Assembly: GCA_017484165.1 (NCBI GenBank)
Contig: JAFUTP010000036.1
Coordinates: 1 to 64,000, forward strand
DNA from: Cardiobacteriaceae bacterium
GTDB lineage: Bacteria > Pseudomonadota > Gammaproteobacteria > Cardiobacteriales > Cardiobacteriaceae
Reading direction: 5' to 3'
DNA: 64,000 nucleotides
The notes under the pieces were generated by a model that ran no database searches, had not been told where the DNA came from, and saw nothing but the letters and a program-made list of their open reading frames with translations. Both the position numbers and the translations under genes were made by a program. Shown piece after piece: positions 8,238 through 18,234 of this stretch. Within the stretch, counting starts at the first letter, position 1. The number at the start of each line of letters is the position of its first letter.

Positions 8238-8915
8238 TTACAATTCAATATATTTATCAGCAATTTCCCGTAAAAAACTTTTATCGTGGCTTGCAATTAA
8301 AATTGCTTTACCGTTTTCTTTTTGTTCTTCGAGAATTTCGGCAAGAGTTTCGGTTAATTTTTCATCGAGTGCAGAAGTTGGTTCGTCGAGTAATAAAATT
8401 TCCGCCTCAAAGGCGAGGGCGCGTGCAATTGCCACTCTTTGTGCTTGTCCGCCAGACAATTGACTAGGATATGTATCTGATTTGTCGCTCATTTGCAGAC
8501 GATTTAGCCAAAAATCTGCTTTTTCACATGCAATATTTTTCGCAATTTTTTTTCCGTAAATTTGTGCAGCAATGATATTTTCCCTTGCCGTCCAATGCGA
8601 CCAAAGATGCGGACTTTGAAAGACTAGGGCGATTTTCTGCCGTAATCTGCGGATTTGTTTTTTATTCGCAATAATCCTTGTGCCGTCTTTTTTAGTTTTT
8701 GTAAGCACTTTTTCAGAACTAATAAAAACTTCACCGCTATCTGGAATTTCTAAAAAATTCAAGCAATGTAAAAGCGTGCTTTTTCCTGCGCCAGATGCGC
8801 CAACTAATGCAAAAATCTCACCCGCCGACAAGGAAAAAGAAATATCAGTAAAAACAACTTTGTCAGAATATTTTTTGCTGATTTTTTCGACTTTTAAGAG
8901 GATATTGGACGGCAT
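8238..8915 (-). CDS. ABC transporter ATP-binding protein, polar amino acid type
   Basis: The 225-residue ATPase has Walker A GASGAGKST near residues 38-46, a Q-loop at VFQSPHLW, the signature LSGGQAQR, Walker B ILLLDEPTS and an H-loop in ASHD. The order and the HLWSHWTARENI segment resemble ATPases of polar amino acid uptake systems such as GlnQ/HisP/ArtP. No permease or binding protein lies beside it, so it is an orphan subunit here and its substrate cannot be named. The start is the ATG at 8915. Confidence 0.85.
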   Translation of the reverse strand: MPSNILLKVEKISKKYSDKVVFTDISFSLSAGEIFALVGASGAGKSTLLHCLNFLEIPDSGEVFISSEKVLTKTKKDGTRIIANKKQIRRLRQKIALVFQSPHLWSHWTARENIIAAQIYGKKIAKNIACEKADFWLNRLQMSDKSDTYPSQLSGGQAQRVAIARALAFEAEILLLDEPTSALDEKLTETLAEILEEQKENGKAILIASHDKSFLREIADKYIEL

Positions 8916-9021
8916 TTTATTCTCAAAATAAATTATTCTATTTTTATTCGTTATTATTTAATTAGATATAAAAGAGTATAAAAAATACTTGCGACAGTGT
9001 AAAAAAACTGCCGCAACATTG

Positions 9022-10278
9022 TTATTTTCTGATAATTCCATCACTCATTACGATAAATTTTTCGCATGTCAGACCTTCTAATGCCACAGGACCGCGCCAG
9101 TGAATTTTATCGGTAGAAATGCCGATTTCCGCACCAAGACCGTATTCATAACCATCAGCAAAGCAAGTCGGAGTATTTATCATCACCGAGGCGGAATTAA
9201 CTTCCTGTAAAAATTGATTTGCGGCGGTTAGATTTTCCGTGATTATCGCGTCAGTATGTCCCGATGAATATGTCTCAATATGTCCGACTGCTGTATTAAA
9301 ATCATCTACAATTTTAATACTAATCACCGCAGCTAAATATTCCGTGCTCCAATCTTCCTCTGTTGCCGCAACAGATTCAATACCCAAGTCTGACAAAATC
9401 TTACAAGTTTTAGCACAGCCACGAATTTCCACCGCTTTTTGACGGTAAATAGCAGCAATTTTCGGTAAAAATTCATCGGCAATTTCGCGGTGAATTAAGA
9501 GCGTTTCCATCGCTCCGCAAATGCCGTAACGGTAAGTTTTTGCGTTATCACAAATATTAAGTGCTTTATCTAAATCTGCATATTTATCGACAAAAATATG
9601 ACAAATACCCTCTAAATGTTTTATCGTCGGCATTGTCGCTTCACGGGCGACAAGTTCAACCAAACCTTTGCCACCGCGGGGAATGAGCACATCAATATAT
9701 TCACGGGCAGCAAGCATTTCAGAGACAATTTTGCGGTCTGGATTTTTAATGAGTTGCACAGCATGTTCGGGAATATTTGCAATTTTTAATGCATTTTGCA
9801 TGCAAGATAACAGTGCTAAATTGCTATTCATTGCCTCGCGTCCGCCGCGCAAAATAACCGCATTTCCTGATTTTAAGCACAATCCAGCTGCATCAATTGT
9901 AACATTGGGACGAGATTCGTAAATCATCGCGATTGTGCCGATTGGAGCACGCATTCTGCCAATTTTTAAGCCTTTTGCGGTAGTTTTTATGCCAGTAATT
10001 TCACCGACAGGATCGGGTAGAGCAGCAATTTGCATGAGCCCATCAATCATTGAATTTATGCGTTTTTCCGTAAGTTCCAATCGTTCCAAAAGAGCATGGG
10101 AGATTTCACCGTCTGCTGCTTGCAAATCTTGTTTATTGGCAAGAAGAATTGCAGCTTTATTTTTATTTATCTCTTCTGCGGTTAAAAGTAGAGCGCGATT
10201 TTTATCGGCGGTAGTGGTATTGCGCAAAATTCTAGCAGCAGATTTGCTGTTTTTACCAAGTTCTTCTATTAAAGACAT
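9022..10278 (-). CDS. proA: Gamma-glutamyl phosphate reductase
   Basis: The 418-residue enzyme performs the second step of proline synthesis, the NADPH-dependent reduction of gamma-glutamyl phosphate to glutamate semialdehyde in the cytoplasm. The N-terminal part carries GRMRAPIGTIAMIYESRPNVT, a ProA hallmark. The catalytic cysteine is in RYGICGAMETLL and the C-terminal part has TCFADGYEYGLGAEIGIST. Length matches the family (about 417). proB is not in the window. It follows the unknown 154-residue gene on the same strand with a 16-base gap. Confidence 0.96.
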   Translation of the reverse strand: MSLIEELGKNSKSAARILRNTTTADKNRALLLTAEEINKNKAAILLANKQDLQAADGEISHALLERLELTEKRINSMIDGLMQIAALPDPVGEITGIKTTAKGLKIGRMRAPIGTIAMIYESRPNVTIDAAGLCLKSGNAVILRGGREAMNSNLALLSCMQNALKIANIPEHAVQLIKNPDRKIVSEMLAAREYIDVLIPRGGKGLVELVAREATMPTIKHLEGICHIFVDKYADLDKALNICDNAKTYRYGICGAMETLLIHREIADEFLPKIAAIYRQKAVEIRGCAKTCKILSDLGIESVAATEEDWSTEYLAAVISIKIVDDFNTAVGHIETYSSGHTDAIITENLTAANQFLQEVNSASVMINTPTCFADGYEYGLGAEIGISTDKIHWRGPVALEGLTCEKFIVMSDGIIRK

Positions 10279-10294
10279 ATTTTTTCTCCGTATT

Positions 10295-10759
10295 TTAGGA
10301 TATATACATTAGATTTTTATTTTTATAAATATCGAAAATCATATTTGGATTGTCGTAATAAAAACTGCTGTTGTAATCTTCAATCAAATCAGATACAAAA
10401 GAATGATATACCGCAATCAATGCGTCAATTATATTGATATTATTTTCCGCAGATACAGAAAGAATAAGTCGTTTGTATACTTTACCAATATCCCAATGTG
10501 TAGGAATATTATATTCACAAGTATTTATATTATCAAAATCGGCATTAGCAATAGCACATTCTTGAATAATATCATCACAAACTCTGTCGATATTGTCGCT
10601 ATGATAAATATCCGCCAAATCATATATTTTTTGTAATCGCTGATTGCCAATATAATCAACAATAGATACAGGTTTATTTTTCGTCTTTCTTGCAATGTAT
10701 GCAATTAAAGAACATAAGAAAAACAAATCGTTATCTTTTTTTGTTTCTCTTCCATTCAT
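10295..10759 (-). CDS. Conserved protein of unknown function
   Basis: I do not recognise a named family. The 154-residue protein is soluble, acidic and rich in isoleucine, asparagine and aspartate. It reads as a largely helical fold, with a characteristic YNIPTHWDIGKVYKRLI segment near the middle. Similar sequences in my memory are small solitary proteins in scattered bacteria, some in variable loci. The coding DNA is AT-rich compared with proA downstream. It lies between lepA and proA on the same strand, so it could be co-transcribed with proA. Confidence 0.6.
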   Translation of the reverse strand: MNGRETKKDNDLFFLCSLIAYIARKTKNKPVSIVDYIGNQRLQKIYDLADIYHSDNIDRVCDDIIQECAIANADFDNINTCEYNIPTHWDIGKVYKRLILSVSAENNINIIDALIAVYHSFVSDLIEDYNSSFYYDNPNMIFDIYKNKNLMYIS

Positions 10760-10798
10760 TGTTTTTCATTATTGAAAGGTTAAACAAATACATACAAT

Positions 10799-12610
10799 TT
10801 AATCCGAATTTCCACTTCCAGTATCCGCTTTTAGCACCGCCAAAAATGCTGCTTGTGGAATTTCTACACTACCGACTTTTTTCATGCGTTTTTTGCCAGC
10901 TTTTTGTTTTTCGAGTAGTTTTCTTTTACGGGTTACATCACCTCCGTAACATTTGGCAAGAACATTTTTCCGTAATGCTTTTACCGTGCTGCGAGCGATA
11001 ATCGATGAACCGATAGCCGCTTGTATTGCTACTTCAAACATTTGTCGGGGAATTAAATCTTTCATTCTTTCAACGAGTTCTCGTCCGCGAGTTTGAGCTT
11101 GTTCGCGATGAACGATAACCGAAAGTGAATCTACTTTATCACCGTTAATCAAAATATCAAGCCTGACAAGACTTGCCGCATCAAAACGCAAAATTTCATA
11201 ATCAAAAGAAGCAAAGCCGCGCGAAACTGATTTTAGACGATCGAAAAAGTCCAGCACAACTTCGGACAGTGGCATTTCAAATTTTAGCTGCACCTGATTG
11301 CCAGCATATTGCATGTCTTTTTGCACGCCGCGTTTTTCAATACAAAGACCGATAACCGCACCAACATATTCTTGTGGCAAAAGTATATTTGCTTGAATTA
11401 TCGGCTCTCTTATTTCACCAATAGTGTTCGGTGCTGGCAATTTACTCGGATTATCAATTTTTATAACATCACCCGCGGTAGTAAGCACTTCATAAATAAC
11501 CGTCGGGGCGGTAGTGATTAAATCTAAATCGTATTCCCGTTCTAGCCGCTCCTGAATAATTTCCATATGTAGCATGCCCAAAAATCCGCAACGGAAACCG
11601 AAACCAAGTGCTTGCGAAGTTTCTGGTTCATAAAAAAGCGAGGCATCATTGAGCGCAAGTTTTGCCAAAGCATCGCGTAAATCTTCATAATCATCGGATT
11701 CAACGGGAAATAATCCCGCAAAAACTCGCGGTTGTGCTTTCTGAAAACCTGGCAGGCGTTCGGAAGTTGGATTTTGCGCATCGGTTAAAGTATCACCAAC
11801 TGGCGCACCGTTAATCTCCTTAATTGAAGAAATTACAAAGCCAACTTCACCTGCATACAAAACTTCACGATCAAGCGGTTTTGGAGTGAAAATTCCAAGT
11901 TTGGTGATAATGTGATCCGCGCCTGTGCTCATTACTCGCATTTTTTGTTTGACACGCAATTGTCCGTCAAATACACGCACTAGTGTTACAACTCCAACAT
12001 AAGCATCAAACCAAGAATCAATAATCAAAGCCTTGGTAGGAGCCGCAGGATTACCGCGCGGGCAGGGGATTTTTGCGACAATTTGTTCGAGCAAATCTTC
12101 CACACCAAGCCCAGTTTTTGCCGATACATTAAGCGTTTCCGCCGTATCAAGCCCAATAATTTCCTCGATTTCTTTTTTGACTTTATCGGGATCGGCAGAT
12201 GGTAAATCGATTTTATTCAGCACAGGCAGAACTTCTAAATCCTGCTCAATTGCGGTATAACAATTAGCAACCGATTGCGCTTCCACACCTTGCGCCGCAT
12301 CGACTACTAAAAGCGCACCCTCACATGCATAAAGCGAACGAGATACTTCATAAGAAAAATCTACATGTCCAGGAGTATCGATAAAATTTAGCTGATATGT
12401 TTCACCGTCGCGCGCTTTATAATTCAAAGAAACACTTTGCGCTTTAATTGTAATACCGCGTTCTTTTTCAATATCCATAGAATCTAAAACTTGCGATTGC
12501 ATTTCTCTTTCGGAAAGCCCACCGCAATGCTGGATAAAACGGTCGGAAAGGGTAGATTTACCGTGGTCAATGTGAGCGATGATGGAAAAATTGCGGATTT
12601 TTGATTGCAT
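10799..12610 (-). CDS. lepA: Elongation factor 4
   Basis: The 603-residue GTPase (LepA/EF4) acts on the ribosome and affects initiation and back-translocation. G1 AHIDHGKS (residues 12-19), DTPGH and NKID motifs lie in the first third, followed by EF-G-like domains. The C-terminal domain unique to LepA includes [18 protein letters not shown]. Length and order match the family (about 600). In many bacteria lepA precedes the signal peptidase gene lepB; here it is followed by the unknown gene at 10295 instead. Confidence 0.97.
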   Translation of the reverse strand: MQSKIRNFSIIAHIDHGKSTLSDRFIQHCGGLSEREMQSQVLDSMDIEKERGITIKAQSVSLNYKARDGETYQLNFIDTPGHVDFSYEVSRSLYACEGALLVVDAAQGVEAQSVANCYTAIEQDLEVLPVLNKIDLPSADPDKVKKEIEEIIGLDTAETLNVSAKTGLGVEDLLEQIVAKIPCPRGNPAAPTKALIIDSWFDAYVGVVTLVRVFDGQLRVKQKMRVMSTGADHIITKLGIFTPKPLDREVLYAGEVGFVISSIKEINGAPVGDTLTDAQNPTSERLPGFQKAQPRVFAGLFPVESDDYEDLRDALAKLALNDASLFYEPETSQALGFGFRCGFLGMLHMEIIQERLEREYDLDLITTAPTVIYEVLTTAGDVIKIDNPSKLPAPNTIGEIREPIIQANILLPQEYVGAVIGLCIEKRGVQKDMQYAGNQVQLKFEMPLSEVVLDFFDRLKSVSRGFASFDYEILRFDAASLVRLDILINGDKVDSLSVIVHREQAQTRGRELVERMKDLIPRQMFEVAIQAAIGSSIIARSTVKALRKNVLAKCYGGDVTRKRKLLEKQKAGKKRMKKVGSVEIPQAAFLAVLKADTGSGNSD

Positions 12611-12671
12611 AAATTTCTCTTGAATGTTGATGGTTTTATATGAATTTTACATGCTTTTTTACATACTTTAA

Positions 12672-13211
12672 TTAAAAATTGACTTTTGGTAGAGGATATT
12701 CAGGTAAATTTAAGTATTCTTTTTCCTGAAAATTAAACTTCGCGGCAATAAAATTACTCGGAAATTGACCGATTAAATTGTTGTAAAAATTAACCGCATC
12801 GTTGAAATGTTGCCGAGCAAAAGCAACTCGATTTTCGGTCGAAACAAGTTCTTCATTTAAGGCGGCAATTTGCTTATCGGCTTTCAATTCGGGATAATTT
12901 TCCACTCTTGCATAAATATTTGCCAAAGCTTTGCGAAATTCATCTCCCGAACTTGATTTTTCCCATAAAATTGGGGTGTTGCCACCGCGAGTTTGGGCTA
13001 TTTTCTCTAAAACTTCTGCCTCATATGCCATATATTTTTGCACTGTTTTGACTAAATTGGGAATTAAATCAAATCTTCGGTTTAATTGCACTAAAATTTG
13101 CTTATCGGCATTTTTTATACGATTATCGGCAATAATAATTCGATTGTATAAAATTACCGCATAAATAATCGCAATAACTAATAATACAAGTATTGTATAG
13201 ATAAGATACAT
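12672..13211 (-). CDS. lemA: LemA family membrane protein
   Basis: The 179-residue protein starts with one membrane helix (YLIYTILVLLVIAIIYAVI) and continues with the LemA helical domain, including RRFDLIPNLVKTVQKYMAYE and the C-terminal FNDAVNFYNNLIGQFPSN. LemA proteins are anchored with a short outside N-terminus and a long helical body; their role is unclear. I chose the ATG at 13211 because it comes one base after the stop of the SseB-like gene and begins directly with the membrane helix. The longer frame to 13265 would overlap that gene by about 50 bases. Confidence 0.88.
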   Translation of the reverse strand: MYLIYTILVLLVIAIIYAVILYNRIIIADNRIKNADKQILVQLNRRFDLIPNLVKTVQKYMAYEAEVLEKIAQTRGGNTPILWEKSSSGDEFRKALANIYARVENYPELKADKQIAALNEELVSTENRVAFARQHFNDAVNFYNNLIGQFPSNFIAAKFNFQEKEYLNLPEYPLPKVNF

Positions 13212-13212
13212 G

Positions 13213-14022
13213 TTAATCTCTTTGATAAAATGCTGTGCCAGTTGCAAATTGCATTGCTTGTTCATAGGAAATTAAATCGATAAAACCGTCGATATATTCG
13301 CGCAATATTTCGCTCATTTCAGGAAAAATTGTTTCAATATTTTCATCTGCATGCACAATAAATAAAGTGCTTTCTTCATTATCTTTATTTGTATTAAGCA
13401 TCTTTTTTACCCAAATAGCTTTTATTTCCTTTTTAGTGCTTGCATATTCACATAATTTATTCACCGCAAGTTGTGGATAAGGATTAGGTTCTTCGATAAT
13501 TAAATTAGTATTTTTCGGCACGGTGAATTGCGTATGACCACGGGTTTCAATTTCTTTACGCTCTTTGATAGTTTGAATAATATTTTTATTCAAAACAAAA
13601 CTATCGGTATGCGGATTTATCACTATTCCAGCTAAATTTACTCCTGCAAGCTTAAATAATATATTGTAAATATCATCAAAAGAGTTAATAAATGTTTGCA
13701 GTTGTTCTGGGGATTTTTTATAATCTGCAAGTAATGTTTCATAACTAGTGTAAAGCGCTAAGTAATCTTCATCACTATTTACGGGAGAAAGAGTGCCGAA
13801 AGTAATCGGACTTTCTTTTAATGCAGTCATTGCTCCTTTTCCATCACTAATAAAATCATCTTTATTATATTGCACAATCATAACAAATTTAGCATTAACC
13901 GCGATTTCATAAATAATAAAATCAAAGCATTGTTTAAACTCTTCGCTATCAGTTGCAAGTGTATTTTTTTTAGCAAAAAGTTCCACCAGCTTTTGATTAG
14001 TTTTTTTTAACTCTTCTGTCAT
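13213..14022 (-). CDS. SseB-like protein
   Basis: The 269-residue protein resembles the SseB family, named for enhanced serine sensitivity in E. coli but without a defined biochemical role. The N-terminal domain contains the LALYTSYETL and GVNLAGIVINPHTDSFVLNKNII segments, and the C-terminal domain the KKEIKAIWVKKM and LFIVHADE segments. No membrane helix or signal peptide is visible. It is directly coupled to lemA, one base between stop and start, so the two are presumably co-expressed. Confidence 0.75.
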   Translation of the reverse strand: MTEELKKTNQKLVELFAKKNTLATDSEEFKQCFDFIIYEIAVNAKFVMIVQYNKDDFISDGKGAMTALKESPITFGTLSPVNSDEDYLALYTSYETLLADYKKSPEQLQTFINSFDDIYNILFKLAGVNLAGIVINPHTDSFVLNKNIIQTIKERKEIETRGHTQFTVPKNTNLIIEEPNPYPQLAVNKLCEYASTKKEIKAIWVKKMLNTNKDNEESTLFIVHADENIETIFPEMSEILREYIDGFIDLISYEQAMQFATGTAFYQRD

Positions 14023-14200
14023 TTTTTTGTCTCTCTTGTTGGTAAATTTTATGAAATATTATTTTAGCATTATAAACTCTTTATCGGAAAATCAGGCGCA
14101 ATTTTACTATAATTTTGTAATAATTGCAATATATCTTTTACTGTCAAAACTATCAATATTTTTACTTTATAATTTAAGCTCATTTTAACTTGTAAATCAT

Positions 14201-15082
14201 ATGAAAAATTTTTTAACTGATATTGAATTATTTATAACTACCGTGCAAGCTGGCAGTTTTACCAAAGCGGCGGATAGTTTGGATATGGCAAAATCAACTC
14301 TTTCTGCCAGAATCAGTGCATTAGAAAAAGATTTAGGCATTTTACTCTTAAATCGCACAACCAGAAAATTGGAACTTACCGAAGCTGGACAACTTTATTT
14401 CGATAAAGCAAAATTTATATTAAAAGAGGCAGACAACTTAAAAATAGAGCTTAAAAATTTCCAAAAAGAGCCAGAAGGATTATTATCAATAACTATGACA
14501 GATGATTTTGCCAAGGATTTTTTAAGTTTGCATTTATTGGAATTTTGTCGCACATATCCACACATTCGCTTTAATTTGCATCTTTCGCAAGAAATTGATG
14601 ATTTAATCATCCAGCATTTTGATTTGGCAATTCGAATAGGGGAACAGCCAGATTCGCAGTTGATTGTGAGACAAATTGCGGCAGAATTTTGTCAATTGTA
14701 TGCATCTCCCGAATATTTAAGCAAAATTGCCAAAATAACAAGCATCGCTGATTTGCCGCAATCTGGCTATATTCTCTTCAAATCCGACTTTGTCAGCACT
14801 TGGCAGCTAGAACGGGAGGGTGATAATTTTACCATTCCCGTCCGCGGTAATTTGATGACCAATAGTCCTGGAATGAATGCAAATTTGGCTGCAACTGGCA
14901 ACGGAATTGCGCTTTTGCCAAAGCTTGTTGCTGCGAAGTTTGTTCAAGAAGGAAAATTACAAACAATTCTACCGAACTTAAAAAGCCGCGAAATTCCGAT
15001 TTATGCGGTAACAACCAGCAAATTATTGCCCGAAAAAACTAGAATTTTTATAGCCTTTCTGCAAAAAAAATTACACTCTTGA
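14201..15082 (+). CDS. LysR-family transcriptional regulator
   Basis: The 293-residue protein has an N-terminal winged helix-turn-helix (about residues 5-62, with GSFTKAADSLDMAKSTLSAR and RTTRKLELTEAG). A substrate-binding-like effector domain covers the rest. It resembles the CrgA/DhcR branch of LysR regulators. It diverges from the SseB-lemA operon, with a TATAAT box at 14168-14173 in the 178-base gap. It converges with the bcp gene, with only two bases between the stops. The regulated genes and effector are unknown. Confidence 0.9.
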   Translation: MKNFLTDIELFITTVQAGSFTKAADSLDMAKSTLSARISALEKDLGILLLNRTTRKLELTEAGQLYFDKAKFILKEADNLKIELKNFQKEPEGLLSITMTDDFAKDFLSLHLLEFCRTYPHIRFNLHLSQEIDDLIIQHFDLAIRIGEQPDSQLIVRQIAAEFCQLYASPEYLSKIAKITSIADLPQSGYILFKSDFVSTWQLEREGDNFTIPVRGNLMTNSPGMNANLAATGNGIALLPKLVAAKFVQEGKLQTILPNLKSREIPIYAVTTSKLLPEKTRIFIAFLQKKLHS

Positions 15083-15084
15083 AT

Positions 15085-15528
15085 TTATTTTTTCATAGCT
15101 TCGCTTATAAAATTCATCACTATTTCTGCATGTCCTCTAGCTTTAACATTGCGCCATTCTTGAATTATTTTGCCATCTTTATCTAAAACAAAAGTAGAGC
15201 GCACAATTCCGATATGTTTTTTTCCATAAAGTGTTTTTTCTTTCAAAACATCAAATTGCTTGCATAAATTTTCTTCCGTATCAGCAATTAAATAAAAGGG
15301 TAAATTATATTTTTCACGGAATTTTTGATGGCTGCTAATTTTGTCGCGAGAAATTCCAATTAAATTAAAACCAAGTTCCTGAATTTCAGGATATTTTTCG
15401 GCAAACTCTTGCGCTTCAACGCTACAACCAGAAGTATTATCTTTGGAATAAAAATACACTATTGCAGGTAAAAAGTTTTGTAACTCAAAATCTGCATAAT
15501 TTATATCTTTTGCATTATTTTCTTGCAT
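15085..15528 (-). CDS. bcp: Thiol peroxidase of the Bcp/PrxQ family
   Basis: The 147-residue enzyme reduces hydrogen and organic peroxides in the cytoplasm using thioredoxin-type electrons. The peroxidatic cysteine is in SKDNTSGCSVEAQEF, equivalent to KDxTPGC in the family, although the usual proline is serine here. A second cysteine in EENLCKQFDV may be a resolving residue. The N-terminus is shorter than usual (about 155 residues in E. coli), with little of the beta-hairpin that precedes the active site. Confidence 0.88.
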   Translation of the reverse strand: MQENNAKDINYADFELQNFLPAIVYFYSKDNTSGCSVEAQEFAEKYPEIQELGFNLIGISRDKISSHQKFREKYNLPFYLIADTEENLCKQFDVLKEKTLYGKKHIGIVRSTFVLDKDGKIIQEWRNVKARGHAEIVMNFISEAMKK

Positions 15529-15552
15529 TGTCTTTCCTTTATTTTTACACTG

Positions 15553-16629
15553 TTAATGTTTTCCTTGCAGTTCAATTAGAAAAACTTCTGACCTTGAAGC
15601 CGTTCTAAATGGACTTCCCCAAAAACCAAAACCACTCGTGGTAAAAGAATGAGTGTTTTTAATTTTTGTGTAACCATAATAATAATTTCCGTAAATTTTT
15701 CTCACAATTAAATTTGCAGGAAAAATTTGCCCCTTATGAGTATGTCCAGCCACCACAATATCAACTGGAAAATTAGCTATTTTTTCTACCTCTCGCGGTT
15801 GGTGGTCAAGTATAATCACAATTTTATTTTGCAAATTGTATTTTTCTAATAATTTCTCCACTGTTAGGCGTTTTTTATTAGACCAATCATCGCGACCGAT
15901 AATTAAAAAATCTCCACTATTTGTTAGTTTTCCTTCATCAATCAAAAGTGTTTTATCTGTTTTATTTAATACTTCAATGTTATTTTTAATATTACCGTAA
16001 AACTCATGATTACCCAGCGATAAAAATACTCCTTCTCGCGCAAAAATTTGGGAAAATTCTTCCTGATAATTGCGTTTTTGATAAATTTCCGCACGGTCGT
16101 TGATAATATCTCCTGGCATTAAAATCAAGTCTGGCTCTTCTTTGTCAATAATATTGAGTAATTTTTTTAGCATTTTTTTACCGACTTGATTGCCGAGATG
16201 TAAATCGCTGGCAACTAAAATTTTTGTGTTATTTTGAAGCGGTTTATCAATTGCGATTTGATAGCGAATTACCTGCGGAGAATGAGCATTAAACCAGGAA
16301 TAACTATAAATTGCAAGTATTAAAAAAAGCAAGGTAAAACGCAAAATTTTTTCAAATTTATAAGCAGAAATTTTATTTAACAGGCGAATAAAAATTATCG
16401 GTAAAAAGGCAAGCCATACTAGCGTTAAACTTATTGCTAATAGCGCAAAAGATGCATAATAGAGGCGAAAAAAAGCCGCAAGAATGATAAATAAACTCAC
16501 AAAGATGGTAAAAAATAAAACTACTTTTGATGCTTTTTTGCCGAAAATCCAATAAATATTGGCAATAAAAATTACCGACAGAATTAAAAAAGCGGTAAAA
16601 ATCGGAATACTAAAAACTAAATGTCGCAT
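15553..16629 (-). CDS. Membrane-anchored metallophosphoesterase
   Basis: The 358-residue protein has four N-terminal membrane helices within about the first 125 residues, then a calcineurin-like phosphoesterase domain. Metal-binding motifs are visible in order: ASDLHLG, PGDIIND, LGNHEFY, LDHQPRE and AGHTHKGQ. This layout matches the YkuE/YaeI-like group, which is linked to phospholipid or lipid-A precursor hydrolysis at the membrane, although the substrate is not evident here. It follows the bcp gene's strand with a 24-base gap and may form an operon with it. Confidence 0.88.
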   Translation of the reverse strand: MRHLVFSIPIFTAFLILSVIFIANIYWIFGKKASKVVLFFTIFVSLFIILAAFFRLYYASFALLAISLTLVWLAFLPIIFIRLLNKISAYKFEKILRFTLLFLILAIYSYSWFNAHSPQVIRYQIAIDKPLQNNTKILVASDLHLGNQVGKKMLKKLLNIIDKEEPDLILMPGDIINDRAEIYQKRNYQEEFSQIFAREGVFLSLGNHEFYGNIKNNIEVLNKTDKTLLIDEGKLTNSGDFLIIGRDDWSNKKRLTVEKLLEKYNLQNKIVIILDHQPREVEKIANFPVDIVVAGHTHKGQIFPANLIVRKIYGNYYYGYTKIKNTHSFTTSGFGFWGSPFRTASRSEVFLIELQGKH

Positions 16630-16689
16630 TTTTTAAGTCAAAAAATAAATAAGAAATGATTATACTATCGATAAATCAAGGAGATAAAA

Positions 16690-17601
16690 ATGACTAACAA
16701 ATTGCTTGCTTTACGCTGTTTTTGCACCGCGGCAAAAGAATTACATTTTCGCAAAACCGCCGTTCGTTTAGGAGTTTCTCCCCAAGTTGTAACTCGTTTA
16801 ATTTCCGAATTAGAAGAAGAAATCGGCGAAATATTATTCAAACGCAACTCTCGCAACATTCAACTTACCCCCTTTGGGCAAGAATTTTTTCAAAAAGCGG
16901 AAAAATTTTTGCAAGATGCGGATAAATTATTCTTAAAAAAGAATAATAAAGATGATTTATCAGGCACGGTTCGGATTACTTTACCGCGTCTTCCTTTTAA
17001 CTGTGAAATAATTCAAAGGTTATTTTTAAGGCTGGAAAAATACCCTGATATTGCAATTGATTGGATTATTGATCAACGGCACTTAAATTGGACAGAATAT
17101 CAAATTGACATAGGCATAAGAGTGGGAAAAATTAGCAATGATAATTTTATTGTTCGCAAAATTGCCGAACATTATGAATATATTATCGCTGCACCGAAAT
17201 TGATTGCAAAATATGGATTGCCAAAAGATTTAGAAGACTTAAAAAATAATTACCCTCTTGGCTCTGAAATTAACCGTGAAACTGGCAGACCTTGGCAATG
17301 GGTGTTAAATAATCAAGAACAATTTATTCCCAACCGTCCAATGTTTTTATCCGCCGATGTTTATAGCGAATATGCCGCGGTTTTAGCGGGAAGAATTTGT
17401 GCTCTTACGGTTGATTTTCTCTGTGAAAAAGATATCCAAGAGGGCAAAATTATTCGCCTCTTGCCCGAAATTATTTCCACTCCTTGGGATATTTATATTT
17501 ATCGTCCATATCAAAATATCGTGCCTAAAAGAGTGCAAATTGTTTTTGATGCACTAACTGATGCTTTGCAGGAAATATATTCTGATAGAGTTATATTTTA
17601 A
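16690..17601 (+). CDS. LysR-family transcriptional regulator
   Basis: The 303-residue protein has a LysR helix-turn-helix at the N-terminus (LHFRKTAVRLGVSPQVVTRLISELEEEIG region, about residues 18-46, then RNSRNIQLTPFG) and a periplasmic-binding-protein-like effector domain. A GGAG box lies about 8 bases before the ATG. It is divergent from the metallophosphoesterase gene, 60 bases away, and so may control it. Its end overlaps the truncated DUF4143 gene by 11 bases on the opposite strand. Confidence 0.9.
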   Translation: MTNKLLALRCFCTAAKELHFRKTAVRLGVSPQVVTRLISELEEEIGEILFKRNSRNIQLTPFGQEFFQKAEKFLQDADKLFLKKNNKDDLSGTVRITLPRLPFNCEIIQRLFLRLEKYPDIAIDWIIDQRHLNWTEYQIDIGIRVGKISNDNFIVRKIAEHYEYIIAAPKLIAKYGLPKDLEDLKNNYPLGSEINRETGRPWQWVLNNQEQFIPNRPMFLSADVYSEYAAVLAGRICALTVDFLCEKDIQEGKIIRLLPEIISTPWDIYIYRPYQNIVPKRVQIVFDALTDALQEIYSDRVIF

Positions 17602-18136
17602 GTGGAAATTCAAATGATTTTATCCATTCTTCAATTACATACAGTGGAATATTAGTTAAATATTCCTGTTTTCGATAATTAGACATAGAAAAGCGCCAAC
17701 CATATAATTCTGGGTTTTTATCTATAACCGCTTTTAAGCTTTTTGATTTTAAGTTTTCCTCTGCCTTGACTTCTATCGGGTAAATATTATCTGCTTGTTG
17801 TAAAACAAAGTCAATTGCCATATCAGAATTTTTGCTAGTGTAATAATAAAGTTGTTGATTACTTGCAATTAGTTGTTGTGCAACAAATTGCTCGGTAAAA
17901 GAGCCTTTATATTCACTAAAAATATTCCCTGCCGCGATTATCTGCTTGATTGGAACATTTGCTATTGCGCCTAATAATCCCAAATCGTGCATAAATAACT
18001 TAAAAGTTTCTATCTCTTCATAAAATTTCAGTGGCATTTCTATTTTACTTACACGATTGATTTTATGAATTAAACCGGCATTACAGAGCCATTCGATTGC
18101 ATCTTCAAATTCTTTAGCTCTTGCTCCATATATTTC
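17591..18136 (-). pseudogene. Truncated DUF4143 AAA-ATPase, C-terminal part only
   Basis: The frame from 18136 to 17591 encodes about 180 residues matching only the C-terminal DUF4143 portion of a family of roughly 400-residue ATPases. Visible signatures are GARAKEFEDAIEWLCNAGLI, FKLFMHDLGLLGAI, SEYKGSFTEQFVAQQL and a PD-(D/E)xK-like stretch DFVLQ...YPIEVKAEE. An in-frame stop at 18137-18139 and unrelated DNA upstream show that the N-terminal ATPase domain with its Walker motifs has been lost. A methionine at 18037 could start a 148-residue remnant. I regard it as a dead fragment. Confidence 0.8.
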
Positions 18137-18175
18137 TTACACTTTTCTCGGGGGAAAAAATATACGGTCAAATAA

Positions 18176-18206
18176 AAAAGCTCCCTTAATTCAGGGAGCT
18201 TTTTAT
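18176..18206. terminator. Bidirectional intrinsic terminator after glgP
   Basis: AAAGCTCCCT, a 6-base loop and AGGGAGCTTT form a 10-bp stem flanked by A- and T-tracts. It ends glgP transcription on the minus strand. Confidence 0.85.
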
Positions 18207-18234
18207 TCATCAAACACAAGATAGAAAGCTTTAA

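Noticed and set aside
17591-18037. Intact small DUF4143 protein
   Set aside because: It corresponds only to the C-terminal part of a larger ATPase, and upstream coding sequence continues in frame to a stop at 18137-18139.
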